DNA of 64,000 nucleotides, taken from assembly GCA_902619595.1 (NCBI GenBank), contig CACNFE010000003.1:1-64000 (forward strand), read 5' to 3'. Shown here piece by piece: positions 35,702 to 45,385 of the stretch. The position numbers and the translations under genes are program-made. Source of the DNA: an uncultured Pelagibacteraceae bacterium. Lineage in GTDB: Bacteria; Pseudomonadota; Alphaproteobacteria; Pelagibacterales; Pelagibacteraceae. The stretch's first letter is position 1. Each line of letters begins with the position of its first letter. Under the pieces are notes generated by a model. The model was not told the DNA's origin. It did no database searches and saw nothing but the letters and a program-made list of their open reading frames with translations.

Positions 35702-36990
35702 TATCAAGATATTCAAGAAAAGAGCTAGTAAACATTTGGTCTGAGGAAAATAAGTATAAGATTTGGTTAGATGTTGAAATTGCTGCGGCGCAGGCAATGG
35801 AAAAATATAAAATGATTCCTAAAGGTGTCTCATCTGTTGTTAAAAGAAAAGGAAAAATTAATGTAAAAAGGATTCATCAAATCGAATCAAAGGTTAAACA
35901 TGATGTAATCGCATTTTTAACATCAATTACAGAAAAGGCTGGTTACAATGCTCGATACTTACATCAAGGCATGACCTCATCTGATGTATTAGATACTAGT
36001 TTAAACATTCAGTTAGTTCAATCTGGAAAAATATTATTAAGTGATATTGATAGAATTTTATCTGTACTTAAAAAAAAAGCCCTTAAATATAAATTTACTC
36101 CATGCATAGGAAGAAGCCACGGTATACATGCTGAACCGATTACTTTTGGTTTGAAGTTAGCTTCTTATTATGAAGAGTTCAAAAGAAACAAAAAACGTCT
36201 ACAAAGTGCAATTCATGAAGTCTCTACATGTGCAATCTCCGGTGCTGTTGGAACATTTGCCAATATTGATCCTAGGGTTGAGGTATATGTCTCCAAAAAA
36301 CTAAAACTAAGACCTGAACCAATTTCAACACAAGTTATTCCAAGAGATAGACATGCATATTATTTTTCAATACTAGGTATAATTGCTGGTTCTATTGAGA
36401 GAATTGCTACAGAAATAAGACATTTGCAAAGATCTGAAGTTTATGAATTACAAGAATATTTTTCAAAAGATCAGAAAGGGTCTTCAGCTATGCCACATAA
36501 AAAAAATCCAATTTTAAGTGAAAATTTAACAGGTCTTGCAAGAATTGTTAGAAGTCATGTAACTCCAGCATTAGAAAATATTGCACTTTGGCATGAAAGA
36601 GATATTTCTCATTCAAGTGTTGAAAGAAGCATTGGTCCAGACTCAAATATAACTTTAGATTTTGCGTTAGTCAGATTGTCTAATCTTTTGGATAATATGA
36701 TTGTTTATCCAAAAAAAATGATAAAAAATTTAAATTTAACTAATGGTGTTGTTTTTTCACAAGAAGTAATGCTAGAGCTTACAAAAGTTGGCCTTACAAG
36801 AGAAAAGGCATATAAAATGGTACAAAAACACGCAAAGGTAAGCATCTCTAAGAATATAAATTTAATTGATTTGTTAAAAAAAGATAGATTAATTTGCTCA
36901 AAAATCCCAAATAAAAAAATGGATAGTATTTTTAAATATTCAAAGCATCTTAAAAATATAAGTTATATTTTTAAAAGAGTTTTTAAATAA
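35698..36990 (+). CDS. purB: Adenylosuccinate lyase
   Basis: 430 residues. It splits adenylosuccinate to AMP and SAICAR to AICAR, both with release of fumarate. The fumarase/aspartase-superfamily signature GSSAMPHKKNP is at 261-271, the catalytic His in GRSHGIHAEP near 141, and MTSSDVLDT at about 92-100. It opens the purB-purC-purS-purQ-purL run; its stop overlaps purC's start by one base. Confidence 0.97.
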   Translation: MISRYSRKELVNIWSEENKYKIWLDVEIAAAQAMEKYKMIPKGVSSVVKRKGKINVKRIHQIESKVKHDVIAFLTSITEKAGYNARYLHQGMTSSDVLDTSLNIQLVQSGKILLSDIDRILSVLKKKALKYKFTPCIGRSHGIHAEPITFGLKLASYYEEFKRNKKRLQSAIHEVSTCAISGAVGTFANIDPRVEVYVSKKLKLRPEPISTQVIPRDRHAYYFSILGIIAGSIERIATEIRHLQRSEVYELQEYFSKDQKGSSAMPHKKNPILSENLTGLARIVRSHVTPALENIALWHERDISHSSVERSIGPDSNITLDFALVRLSNLLDNMIVYPKKMIKNLNLTNGVVFSQEVMLELTKVGLTREKAYKMVQKHAKVSISKNINLIDLLKKDRLICSKIPNKKMDSIFKYSKHLKNISYIFKRVFK

Positions 36991-37772
36991 TGAAAAAAGG
37001 AAAAAAATTATACGAGGGTAAAGCTAAAATTATTTATGCTTGTGCTGAAAAGAATTTAGTTATTCAACATTTTAAAGATGATGCAACAGCATTTAATAAT
37101 CAAAAAAAATCTGTAATAGATGGTAAAGGGATTTTAAATAATAGAATCTCCGAACATATACTCACTTGCTTAGGCCAAGCTGGTATTAAAAATCATTTGG
37201 TTAAACGTATCAATATGAGAGAACAATTAATTAAATATGTGAGTATAATTCCAATAGAGTTTATAGTAAGAAATATTGCAACAGGTTCACTAACAAAGAG
37301 GCTTGGGATCGAGGAAGGGACTGTATTAGATAACACTTTAATAGAGTATTGTTTAAAAGATGATAAGCTAGGCGATCCACTTATATCAAAGGAGCATATT
37401 TTAACTTTTAAATGGGCCACCAAAAAAGAAATTGAAAAAATTGATAAGCAATTAAATAGAATTAATGATTTTCTTGTTGGAATGTTTAGGGGTGTAGGAA
37501 TTAAGTTGGTAGATTTTAAAGTTGAATTTGGGAGATTAAAAAATAGTAATGAGGTTATTTTGGCAGACGAAATAAGTCCTGATACTTGTAGGCTTTGGGA
37601 TATGACTACCGAAAAAAAATTAGATAAAGATAGATTTAGAAATAATTTAGGTAATTTAGTTGAAGCTTATCAAGATGTGGCAAGAAGACTTGGTATTCTT
37701 CATGAGCAATCAAATATAAGACCAATAAAGTTTCCAAGACCAAAAGCCGTAAAATTAAAAAAAAATAAATGA
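36990..37772 (+). CDS. purC: Phosphoribosylaminoimidazole-succinocarboxamide synthase (SAICAR synthase)
   Basis: 260 residues. It joins aspartate to CAIR using ATP. KLYEGKAKIIYACAEKNLVI at the N-terminus, DGKGILNNRISEHI, and the signatures PIEFIVRNIATGSL and LVDFKVEFGR are typical, as is ADEISPDTCRLWD. Overlaps purS by 4 bp (ATGA). Confidence 0.97.
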   Translation: MKKGKKLYEGKAKIIYACAEKNLVIQHFKDDATAFNNQKKSVIDGKGILNNRISEHILTCLGQAGIKNHLVKRINMREQLIKYVSIIPIEFIVRNIATGSLTKRLGIEEGTVLDNTLIEYCLKDDKLGDPLISKEHILTFKWATKKEIEKIDKQLNRINDFLVGMFRGVGIKLVDFKVEFGRLKNSNEVILADEISPDTCRLWDMTTEKKLDKDRFRNNLGNLVEAYQDVARRLGILHEQSNIRPIKFPRPKAVKLKKNK

Positions 37773-38002
37773 AAATTAAAGTCGTTGTAACTTTAAAAAA
37801 TGGAGTTTTAGATCCTCAAGGTAAAGCGATTCAACAAACCCTAAACGGTATGGGTTATTCGAATATTGAAGGTGTTAGACAAGGTAAATATTTTGATTTA
37901 GAAATTGCTGAAAAAGATGAGGCTAAAGCTAAAGCTGCAGCTGAAGAAATGTGCAAAAAGTTATTAGCAAACCTAGTAATTGAGGATTTTAAAATTTTAT
38001 AA
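37769..38002 (+). CDS. purS: FGAM synthase subunit PurS
   Basis: 77 residues, starting MKIKVVVTLKNGVLDPQGKA with the family motif GYSNIEGVRQGKYFDLEI. PurS bridges PurQ and PurL in the three-part formylglycinamidine synthase, which carries ammonia from glutamine to FGAR. The small subunit, glutaminase and synthetase genes are consecutive here, as in alphaproteobacteria and Gram-positives. Confidence 0.95.
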   Translation: MKIKVVVTLKNGVLDPQGKAIQQTLNGMGYSNIEGVRQGKYFDLEIAEKDEAKAKAAAEEMCKKLLANLVIEDFKIL

Positions 38003-38008
38003 ATAATA

Positions 38009-38695
38009 ATGAAATCTTCTGTAATCATATTTCCGGGCTCTAATTGTGATAGAGACATGGATGTAGCCCTAAAAAAATTTGGTTTTAAAAATACGATGGT
38101 ATGGCACAACGATGATAAACTTCCAAAAAGCGATTTAATAGTTCTTCCAGGAGGCTTTTCATATGGTGATTATTTAAGGTGTGGGAGTATAGCTGGTAAA
38201 AGTAAAATTATTAATTCTGTGATTGATTTTGCAAAAACAGGTGGATTAGTTTTGGGAATTTGTAATGGCTTTCAAATATTAACTGAAACTGGACTATTGC
38301 CTGGTGTCCTACTACAAAATAAAAATATTGAGTTTATTTGTAAAAACGTGTTCGTTAAAATAAATGATAAGAATAATAAATATTTCAATAAAATTAATAA
38401 AGAAATTCTTGAGCTTCATATCGCTCACAATGAAGGAAACTACTTTTGTTCAGACGATGAGTTAAGGGAACTTGAAAATAATAATCAAATTGCTGCTTAC
38501 TATTGTGATGAAAAAGGTAATTGTGATGATAGATCAAATCCTAATGGGGCACTTAAAAATATAGCAGGAATATTAAATAAAGAAAAAAATGTTTTAGGAA
38601 TGATGCCTCATCCTGAGAGAATGATTGATAAATATCTTTCTGGTGAGGATGGATCAATTTTTTTTAAAAACTTATTAAATAATTTAAAGATATGA
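38009..38695 (+). CDS. purQ: FGAM synthase glutaminase subunit PurQ
   Basis: 228 residues, class I glutamine amidotransferase. The nucleophile is Cys85 in VLGICNGFQIL and the His/Glu pair lies in MMPHPERM near residue 205. It supplies ammonia to PurL. It follows purS by 6 bp and overlaps purL by 4 bp. Confidence 0.97.
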   Translation: MKSSVIIFPGSNCDRDMDVALKKFGFKNTMVWHNDDKLPKSDLIVLPGGFSYGDYLRCGSIAGKSKIINSVIDFAKTGGLVLGICNGFQILTETGLLPGVLLQNKNIEFICKNVFVKINDKNNKYFNKINKEILELHIAHNEGNYFCSDDELRELENNNQIAAYYCDEKGNCDDRSNPNGALKNIAGILNKEKNVLGMMPHPERMIDKYLSGEDGSIFFKNLLNNLKI

Positions 38696-40884
38696 CTGTT
38701 AACGAAAAAGTTGCAATCGATCACGGATTAAAAAAAGATGAATACAAAAAAATTTGTGATCTTCTTAAAAGAACACCAAACTTAACTGAATTAGCAATCT
38801 TTTCAGCGATGTGGAATGAACATTGTTCATACAAATCATCAAGAAAGCATCTTAAAAATTTACACACAAAAGGAAAAAAAGTTATTCAAGGTCCAGGTGA
38901 AAACGCTGGTGTAATAGATATTGGTGATGATGATGCAATAGTATTTAAGATAGAAAGTCATAATCATCCATCATTTATAGAGCCATATCAAGGTGCTGCC
39001 ACAGGAGTTGGTGGTATAATGAGAGACGTTTTTACTATGGGTGCAAGACCTATTGCAAATTTAAATTCAATACATTTTGGTTCACCACAACACAAAAAAA
39101 CAAAAAATTTACTAAGAGGAGTTGTAAAAGGGATTGGTGGTTATGGAAATTGTATTGGAGTTCCAACTATTGCTGGCCAAACAAGTTTCGACGAGTCATA
39201 TAATGGAAATATTTTAGTAAATGCAATGACCCTAGGTCTTGTAAATAAGAAAAAAATTTTTTATTCAAAAGCAGCTGGAATTAATAAACCAGTTATTTAT
39301 GTTGGATCAAAAACTGGTAGAGACGGAATACATGGTGCTAGTATGGCATCAGCAGTTTTTGATGAGAAAATTGAGGAAAAAAAACCAACAGTTCAGGTTG
39401 GAGATCCCTTTACTGAAAAACTTTTATTGGAGGCCTGCCTTGAATTGATGGCTGACGATTCTATAATTTCAATTCAAGATATGGGTGCTGCTGGATTGAC
39501 ATCCTCAAGTGTAGAGATGGCATCAAAAGGAAAGCTTGGTATAGAATTAAATCTAAATATGGTTCCTTGTAGGGAAGAAAAAATGAGTCCGTACGAAATT
39601 ATGTTGTCAGAGAGTCAAGAAAGGATGCTTATAGTTCTTGAAAACGGAAAGGAAGAAAAGGCTAAAAAAATTTTTGATAAATGGGATCTTGATTTTGCTA
39701 TAATAGGAAAAACTACAAAGTCAAAAAAAATTGAGTTATATTTTGATGATAAAAAAGTTTGTGACATACCAGTAGACTTTTTAGCTGAGAATGCTCCTGT
39801 ATATGATAGAAAATGGAAAAAAATAAAACTTCCACAAAATATTAAATTTAAAAAGCAAGAGTTTAAGTCTTTAAAGATTGAGAATTGTTTAAAAAAATTA
39901 TTATCGCATCCAAATATATGTGACAAACAATGGATTTGGGATCAATACGATCATACAGTGATGGGAGATACTATTCAAAAACCAGGAGGAGACTCTGGTG
40001 TTGTAAGAATTCATGGAACATCAAAGGCCGTCGCTGCATCAGTAGACTCATCAGCTTTATACTGTTTTGCTCATCCCTTATCAGGAGGAAAACAGATTGT
40101 ATGTGAAAGTTGGAGGAATTTAATTTCAGTTGGTGCTGAACCTATCGCGATTACAAATTGTTTAAATTTTGGAAACCCAGAAAAAGAAAAGAATATGGGA
40201 GAGTTTGTTGAATGCGTTCAAGGCATATCTGAAGCGTGTAAATATTTAGATTTCCCAGTTGTTTCTGGAAATGTATCTTTTTACAATGAAACCAAAGATA
40301 AGGGCATCAAACCTACGCCATCAATTGGCGGTGTAGGTATTATAAAAGATTATAAAAATATGATTTCAATGAATCTAAAAAATAAAGGAAATATTGTTTT
40401 AGTTATTGGAAAAACCATTGGTCACTTAGAGCAAAGTATTTTTGCTAGAGAAATTTTATCTGAAAAAAAAGGTCCTCCTCCAGAGGTAAATTTATTTAAT
40501 GAAAAAAATAATGGATTGACTGTACTTAAATTAATAAATGAAAAAATAATTGAGTCATGTCATGATGTTTCTTTAGGTGGTATCATAGTTGCTATCTCTA
40601 AAATGTGTATAAAAAGTAAGAAAGGTATTAAATTAAATCAGCTTAAAGGATTAATAAATAAATTTAATTATTTTTTTGGTGAGGATCAAGCAAGATACCT
40701 AATAGAGATACGAAAAGAAAACTTAAATAAAGTTGATAAACTTCTTAAAGAAAATTCAGTGCATTATGATGAATTAGGATATGTAATTGATGATAATATT
40801 GAATTTTCTGATGAGATTAAATTGTCAGTTGACGAGATAGAAAAGACCTATAAAAGTTGGCTAAGAAAGTATATGGTAAATTAA
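38692..40884 (+). CDS. purL: FGAM synthase large subunit PurL
   Basis: 730 residues, the short form that needs PurS and PurQ. Conserved parts include NEHCSYKSSRKHLK near residue 42, KIESHNHPSFIEPYQGAATGVGG near 86 and SIQDMGAAGLTSSSVEMASKG near 263. The second half repeats the AIRS-like fold (VVSGNVSFYNET). Its TAA stop overlaps the ATG of bolA by one base. Confidence 0.97.
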   Translation: MTVNEKVAIDHGLKKDEYKKICDLLKRTPNLTELAIFSAMWNEHCSYKSSRKHLKNLHTKGKKVIQGPGENAGVIDIGDDDAIVFKIESHNHPSFIEPYQGAATGVGGIMRDVFTMGARPIANLNSIHFGSPQHKKTKNLLRGVVKGIGGYGNCIGVPTIAGQTSFDESYNGNILVNAMTLGLVNKKKIFYSKAAGINKPVIYVGSKTGRDGIHGASMASAVFDEKIEEKKPTVQVGDPFTEKLLLEACLELMADDSIISIQDMGAAGLTSSSVEMASKGKLGIELNLNMVPCREEKMSPYEIMLSESQERMLIVLENGKEEKAKKIFDKWDLDFAIIGKTTKSKKIELYFDDKKVCDIPVDFLAENAPVYDRKWKKIKLPQNIKFKKQEFKSLKIENCLKKLLSHPNICDKQWIWDQYDHTVMGDTIQKPGGDSGVVRIHGTSKAVAASVDSSALYCFAHPLSGGKQIVCESWRNLISVGAEPIAITNCLNFGNPEKEKNMGEFVECVQGISEACKYLDFPVVSGNVSFYNETKDKGIKPTPSIGGVGIIKDYKNMISMNLKNKGNIVLVIGKTIGHLEQSIFAREILSEKKGPPPEVNLFNEKNNGLTVLKLINEKIIESCHDVSLGGIIVAISKMCIKSKKGIKLNQLKGLINKFNYFFGEDQARYLIEIRKENLNKVDKLLKENSVHYDELGYVIDDNIEFSDEIKLSVDEIEKTYKSWLRKYMVN

Positions 40885-41129
40885 TGGCTATGCAATTAAA
40901 AGAAATTGAAGTTCTTATAAAAGAATCTTTTCCTGATGCTATAATAGAAATTCAAGATTTAGCTGGTGATGGTAATCACTATTCAGCGACTGTTATTTCG
41001 TCGAAATTTGTTGGAAAAACTAAAATTCAACAACATAAAATGGTATATGACTCATTAAGAGGTAAAATGGGTAATGAGTTGCATGCTCTCGCACTAAAAA
41101 CTAAGGAGAAAGATGGATCAGCAAGTTAA
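40884..41129 (+). CDS. bolA: BolA-family protein
   Basis: 81 residues from the ATG at 40884-40886. This start gives MAMQLKEIEVLIKESFPDA, the usual BolA beginning, and a TAATG junction with purL; a longer reading would extend into purL. The helix-turn-helix-like core DGNHYSATVISSKFVGKTKIQQHKMVY includes the conserved His residues. BolA proteins pair with monothiol glutaredoxins to bind a [2Fe-2S] cluster, and grxD overlaps its 3' end by 17 bp. Confidence 0.92.
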   Translation: MAMQLKEIEVLIKESFPDAIIEIQDLAGDGNHYSATVISSKFVGKTKIQQHKMVYDSLRGKMGNELHALALKTKEKDGSAS

Positions 41130-41439
41130 AGAAAAAATTGAAAAAGAAATATCAAATAACGAAGTTTGTTTATTTATGAAAGGTACACCAGAAGTGCCTG
41201 AATGCGGTTTCTCCATGGCTGTTGTAAATATTTTAAAATTACTAGAAGTTAATTATAAAGGAGTGAATGTTTTAGCAGATCAATCTATTCGTGAGGGAAT
41301 AAAGATATATAGTGAGTGGCCTACTATACCACAATTGTATGTAAATAAAGAATTTATAGGTGGTTGTGATATTGTAAAAGAAATGTTCGAGTCTGGAGAA
41401 TTAAAAAATCTTTTAAAGTCAAAAAATTTAATTAAATGA
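41113..41439 (+). CDS. grxD: Monothiol glutaredoxin (Grx4/Grx5 family, CGFS type)
   Basis: 108 residues with the CGFS active site at 31-34 and the preceding VCLFMKGTPEVPE. Glutathione-binding residues WPTIPQLYVN and GGCDIVKEM are conserved. These proteins carry and transfer [2Fe-2S] clusters. Overlap with bolA supports a BolA-Grx partnership. Overlaps the next small gene by 4 bp. Confidence 0.95.
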   Translation: MDQQVKEKIEKEISNNEVCLFMKGTPEVPECGFSMAVVNILKLLEVNYKGVNVLADQSIREGIKIYSEWPTIPQLYVNKEFIGGCDIVKEMFESGELKNLLKSKNLIK

Positions 41440-41699
41440 GACAGTACATATACAAAACTATAATAGCCGTAGTTGCTTTAATTATAGTTTTTGAGTTTAC
41501 CATTGGTAAAACAATTAATAAGTTTAATCAAAAAGCTGAAATAATTTTTACTAAAGAAGGAAGAAAAAATATGGTTAATTCGGTGAAAATTGAGATGCAA
41601 AAAGCAATTGATAAGGAAAATTATTTAACTGAAGATGAAAGAGTATTGATAAACAGGTTTATTTCAAAAATTAGAAATGAACTTAGATCAGTTAAATGA
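41436..41699 (+). CDS. Small hypothetical membrane-anchored protein
   Basis: 87 residues, not recognised. One N-terminal membrane span (about 7-24, TIIAVVALIIVFEFTI) is followed by a hydrophilic helical region rich in Lys and Glu (about 28-87), predicted to lie outside or coil with a partner. Four-bp overlaps with grxD upstream and with the FkbM methyltransferase downstream place it in the same transcript. No function can be named. Confidence 0.65.
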   Translation: MRQYIYKTIIAVVALIIVFEFTIGKTINKFNQKAEIIFTKEGRKNMVNSVKIEMQKAIDKENYLTEDERVLINRFISKIRNELRSVK

Positions 41700-42394
41700 T
41701 CAACATAGTAAAAAAAGTATATAGAAAAATTCATATAATTCAAAATATCTTCATTAAAAATAAATTTTTAATAAACAAAAAAAGTTATGCTATGGAGGGT
41801 GAAGATCTTGAAATAGTAAAAATCTTAAAAAATATCAAAGATGGTTTTTATGTTGATGCTGGTGGCTATCATCCATTAGATAGAAATAATACTTATATTT
41901 TATATAAAAAAAATTGGAGAGGAATTAATATTGATTTAAGTGAATTTTCAATAGATTTATTTAATTTTATAAGACCTGAAGATATAAATGTAAACGTAGC
42001 TGTTAAAAATAGTGATGACAAGGCTGTATTTTATTATCAAAAAAAACTAAGTCAATTAACAACAATTAAGAAAGAAATTGCAAACCAAAGAATGCAAGGC
42101 CATATAAAAGAAATGGAAATTAAATCTAATAAACTAACAACTATTATTAACAATACTAAATATAAAAACAGAAAAATTGATTTTTTAAATATAGATTTAG
42201 AAGGTGCGGATTTTGAAGCACTCCAATCTTTAGATTTTAATATTTATCGGCCTAAACTAATTTGTGTTGAAATTTATGATGAGGATATTGAAAAATCTAA
42301 TATAAATCTTTTTCTCAAAGATTTAGAATATACAAGAAAATGGTCAGCTACATTTAGTCATTTGTATACCGATAATTTAACTGATTTTAACTAA
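41696..42394 (+). CDS. FkbM-family methyltransferase
   Basis: 232 residues. The pattern GFYVDAGGYHPLDRNNTYILY (about 51-71, SAM-binding motif I), WRGINIDLS, and IDFLNIDLEGADFEALQSLDF is typical of the FkbM family, which O-methylates sugars or polyketide-like acceptors. The acceptor is unknown; a surface glycan is likely. It ends 1 bp from the convergent glycosyltransferase. Confidence 0.85.
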   Translation: MINIVKKVYRKIHIIQNIFIKNKFLINKKSYAMEGEDLEIVKILKNIKDGFYVDAGGYHPLDRNNTYILYKKNWRGINIDLSEFSIDLFNFIRPEDINVNVAVKNSDDKAVFYYQKKLSQLTTIKKEIANQRMQGHIKEMEIKSNKLTTIINNTKYKNRKIDFLNIDLEGADFEALQSLDFNIYRPKLICVEIYDEDIEKSNINLFLKDLEYTRKWSATFSHLYTDNLTDFN

Positions 42395-42395
42395 G

Positions 42396-43979
42396 CTAAG
42401 TACATTCCAGCAATTTACCAGTAATAAATTTTTTTTTATGAAAAAGAAGTTTAAAACCAGTTTCAGATATAGTTTTACACTTATATGGCATACTTTTTTT
42501 TAAATTCCTCACATGTTGAACAGCTAAAAATGGTCTTTTGTAATTAGTATCGATCAATTGCCATTGAGCAAAACAATTAAACTTATTCTTATCAAGAAAA
42601 GGTTTCACAGAATGAAGTGGACTAACTAGTATACACTTCGAATCACTATCAATCACAGATATTTTTTTTGCCAGTTCTTTTCCACTAATACCTTGATACT
42701 CTAGCTCAAATTTCGAAGTTAAATCAAGAGCTCTGGATGGAAGATTAAACCATACATACTGATATGGATGGATCTTAATATTTTCAAATATAAAAATTGA
42801 TATTGATACAAAACACAAGGTATAAAAAAAATTTTTTGAAAAACTATAAAGAGAAACTGCTCCTATTATAAAAAATAAAGGTATTAAAAACATTATATGT
42901 CTTAGTTCATCGTAAAGAGTGACATTTCTAAAAATTAAAATAAGAGGAATTAAAATTGATGTTGCTAAAGTTGTTCCAAAAAAAACATTTTTTTTATCAC
43001 TGGTAAATATTTTTTTTTCGGTAAATGGAATTAAAAAAATTCCAAGTAAAATTAAAAAAGGTAATTTTACTGATAGCCAAATAGGTATATATGTTGGGGG
43101 TAAATCTTTTGCATACATGCAGGTGCCAAGAGTATTTGTACAAACATCGTTATAAAACCTACCCATTTCTTGAATTGCTGTAATCAGCAACAAGGGGTTT
43201 AACCAATACAAAGGATAAAAAATATAAATAAATAAAAGTACAAAGAAAATAAAAATTAAAATTTTAAAATAGAATTGTTTTAAAAATTTAATAAAATTTA
43301 TATTTGTTGTAGTTAAATATATTATTAAACTAATTAGATATTGAGCCAATATCAATATTCCAGTTACTCTTATTGAAAGTAGAAATGCAGTAGATATCGC
43401 TAAAAATATAATTCTCTTGCTAGCGATATTATTTTTTTCTATTAAGTTTTCAAAAACATTAAAGCTTATGTACGTGCAAAAAATCCAAGCTGACATGAAA
43501 GGTATATCTTTTGGACTAAAAAGTGATTGACCAAACAAATATGGATATAAAAGATATATTAAAGTACCAAAATAACAAAACTCATCATTATTAATAATTT
43601 TTTTTAATATTAAATAAAGACAAATACCAGATCCAAAAAAAAATAAAAATACAACCAAATGTTTTGAAACTAGCTTAGATCCAAAACCATCTATATCTTC
43701 ATTTTTAATTATTTTTTTTAAAAAAAATTGAATTGGTTGAGAAATGAATTGAAAACCTATTCCATAATATTTATCTTTATAATTTTCCAAACCCTCATCT
43801 AACTTTTCGTTAGAGATAATATGATTTTTGATATTTTTTGACAAAGCAACGTTGTATTTCCAATTTTCCTCCTCGTGCCATTCATCATGTGAGATACCAA
43901 CATTTAAAGAGGTAATGCTTCCAACAATCAAAAATATTAAAAGAAATAAATAGAAAATTCTACTCTTTAGATTTGTCAT
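42396..43979 (-). CDS. Polytopic membrane glycosyltransferase (GT-C / family 39-like)
   Basis: 527 residues with about 11 membrane spans and a C-terminal soluble part (about 415-527). After the first span comes NVGISHDEWHEEENWKYN, an acidic first outer loop as in GT-C enzymes that use polyprenyl-phosphate sugars, and later LLYPYLFGQSLFSPKDIPFMS. It probably adds a sugar to a lipid-linked glycan or protein on the outer face of the inner membrane. Substrate unknown. Confidence 0.75.
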   Translation of the reverse strand: MTNLKSRIFYLFLLIFLIVGSITSLNVGISHDEWHEEENWKYNVALSKNIKNHIISNEKLDEGLENYKDKYYGIGFQFISQPIQFFLKKIIKNEDIDGFGSKLVSKHLVVFLFFFGSGICLYLILKKIINNDEFCYFGTLIYLLYPYLFGQSLFSPKDIPFMSAWIFCTYISFNVFENLIEKNNIASKRIIFLAISTAFLLSIRVTGILILAQYLISLIIYLTTTNINFIKFLKQFYFKILIFIFFVLLFIYIFYPLYWLNPLLLITAIQEMGRFYNDVCTNTLGTCMYAKDLPPTYIPIWLSVKLPFLILLGIFLIPFTEKKIFTSDKKNVFFGTTLATSILIPLILIFRNVTLYDELRHIMFLIPLFFIIGAVSLYSFSKNFFYTLCFVSISIFIFENIKIHPYQYVWFNLPSRALDLTSKFELEYQGISGKELAKKISVIDSDSKCILVSPLHSVKPFLDKNKFNCFAQWQLIDTNYKRPFLAVQHVRNLKKSMPYKCKTISETGFKLLFHKKKFITGKLLECT

Positions 43980-44013
43980 TTAAAAATTTTAGTATTTGTA
44001 ATAAATCTATATT

Positions 44014-44631
44014 TTATCTAGAATAATATTCAATAACTAGATTTGGTTCCATAACAACTGGATATGGCACTTCTTCGAACTTTGGAACTCTTACGAATTT
44101 TAATTTTTTATTTTTTTCATCGACTTGTAAATATTCAGGTACTTCTCTTTCTTTATTTGCCAACGCTACATCTATAAAAGCTAATTGTTTTGATTTATCC
44201 CTTATCTCAATACTGTCCTCTTCTTTTACCTGATAACTAGCGATATTTACTTTTTTTCCATTAACCATTATATGTCCGTGGTTAATCAACTGTCTTGCTG
44301 AAAAAATTGTAGTTGCTAATTTTGCTCTATAAACTATTGCATCTAATCTTCTTTCAAGAAGACCTATTAAATTTTCAGCTGTATCTCCTTTTTTCTTAAT
44401 AGCTTTTTTATAAACATTTCTGAATTGTCTTTCATTCATGTTCCCATAATAAGATTTTAACTTTTGTTTTGCTTGAAGTTGAACGCCGTAATCTGAAGGT
44501 TTTGCTGATTTTGTTTGACCGTGTTGTCCGGGCGGATAACCTCTGGTATTAAAAGGGCTTTTTGGTCTTCCCCATAAATTTACTTTAAGCCTTCTGTCAA
44601 CTTTATGTTTTGAGTTTAATCTTTTTGTCAT
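44014..44631 (-). CDS. rpsD: 30S ribosomal protein S4
   Basis: 205 residues. It starts [20 protein letters not shown] and carries the S4 RNA-binding domain [37 protein letters not shown] at about 86-122, ending EYYSR. It is a primary 16S rRNA binder and assembly initiator. It lacks the N-terminal zinc Cys cluster of some S4 proteins. In many bacteria it lies in the alpha operon; here it is next to trmJ. Confidence 0.98.
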   Translation of the reverse strand: MTKRLNSKHKVDRRLKVNLWGRPKSPFNTRGYPPGQHGQTKSAKPSDYGVQLQAKQKLKSYYGNMNERQFRNVYKKAIKKKGDTAENLIGLLERRLDAIVYRAKLATTIFSARQLINHGHIMVNGKKVNIASYQVKEEDSIEIRDKSKQLAFIDVALANKEREVPEYLQVDEKNKKLKFVRVPKFEEVPYPVVMEPNLVIEYYSR

Positions 44632-44659
44632 TTAATTAGTGGCTTTATAAACTTACTCA

Positions 44660-45385
44660 TCATTTTGTCAATCGACCTTTTTTAGCTAAACTTGCAAATA
44701 CACTCGATAAAATACGTGTTTCTTTATCTGAAAGTTCCATTCTATAAAAAATGTTTCTTAAATTTTCAAGCATTATAGGTTTTTTTTCTTTTTGTTTAAA
44801 AAAATTAATTTCATTTAAATTACTTATACATAGATTAATCATTGATTGAATTTCTTTTTTAGAGGCTTTCTTAACCTTTTTTGATTTTTTAAAATGGTTT
44901 GATTTAGATTTTAAAAGACTCGATATGAATTGTGCAATAATAATTACACTATGCGATAAATTTAAAGACTTAAAATTAATATTCGTCGGAATTTGTAAAG
45001 TGTAGTTTGCATAACTTATCTCCTTATTTGATAGTCCTGATGCTTCTGAACCAAATAAAAATCCGATTTTCTTCCCAAAATCGATTTTTTTTAAATCCTC
45101 AAGACTAATATGTTTTACATTTTTATTTCTAAATCTTGCAGATGTTGCAATTAGAATATCTATATCTCCTAGAGAGCTCTCTAAATTAGTAAATACTTTA
45201 CTTTTATTTATAATATCTTTTGCTCCCACCGATGTTGCTAGTATTTTATCATTGGGAAAAATTGGTTTTGGATTAATCATATATAACTTTTGAAAATTAA
45301 AATTCTTTATTGCTCTTGCGCAAGCGCCAATATTTTCTGAAAGCTGAGGTTTATGTAAAATAAATGTAACTTTGTTTTTATTCAT
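44660..45385 (-). CDS. trmJ: TrmJ-like tRNA/rRNA 2'-O-methyltransferase
   Basis: 241 residues, SPOUT fold. Motifs ILHKPQLSENIGACARAIKNF (about 9-28), IGFLFGSEASGLSNKE and SLNLSHSVIIIAQ (about 140-152) match TrmJ, which methylates the ribose of tRNA position 32. A C-terminal extension (about 160-241) is present as in TrmJ. It abuts the DUF1989 gene start with no gap. Confidence 0.88.
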   Translation of the reverse strand: MNKNKVTFILHKPQLSENIGACARAIKNFNFQKLYMINPKPIFPNDKILATSVGAKDIINKSKVFTNLESSLGDIDILIATSARFRNKNVKHISLEDLKKIDFGKKIGFLFGSEASGLSNKEISYANYTLQIPTNINFKSLNLSHSVIIIAQFISSLLKSKSNHFKKSKKVKKASKKEIQSMINLCISNLNEINFFKQKEKKPIMLENLRNIFYRMELSDKETRILSSVFASLAKKGRLTK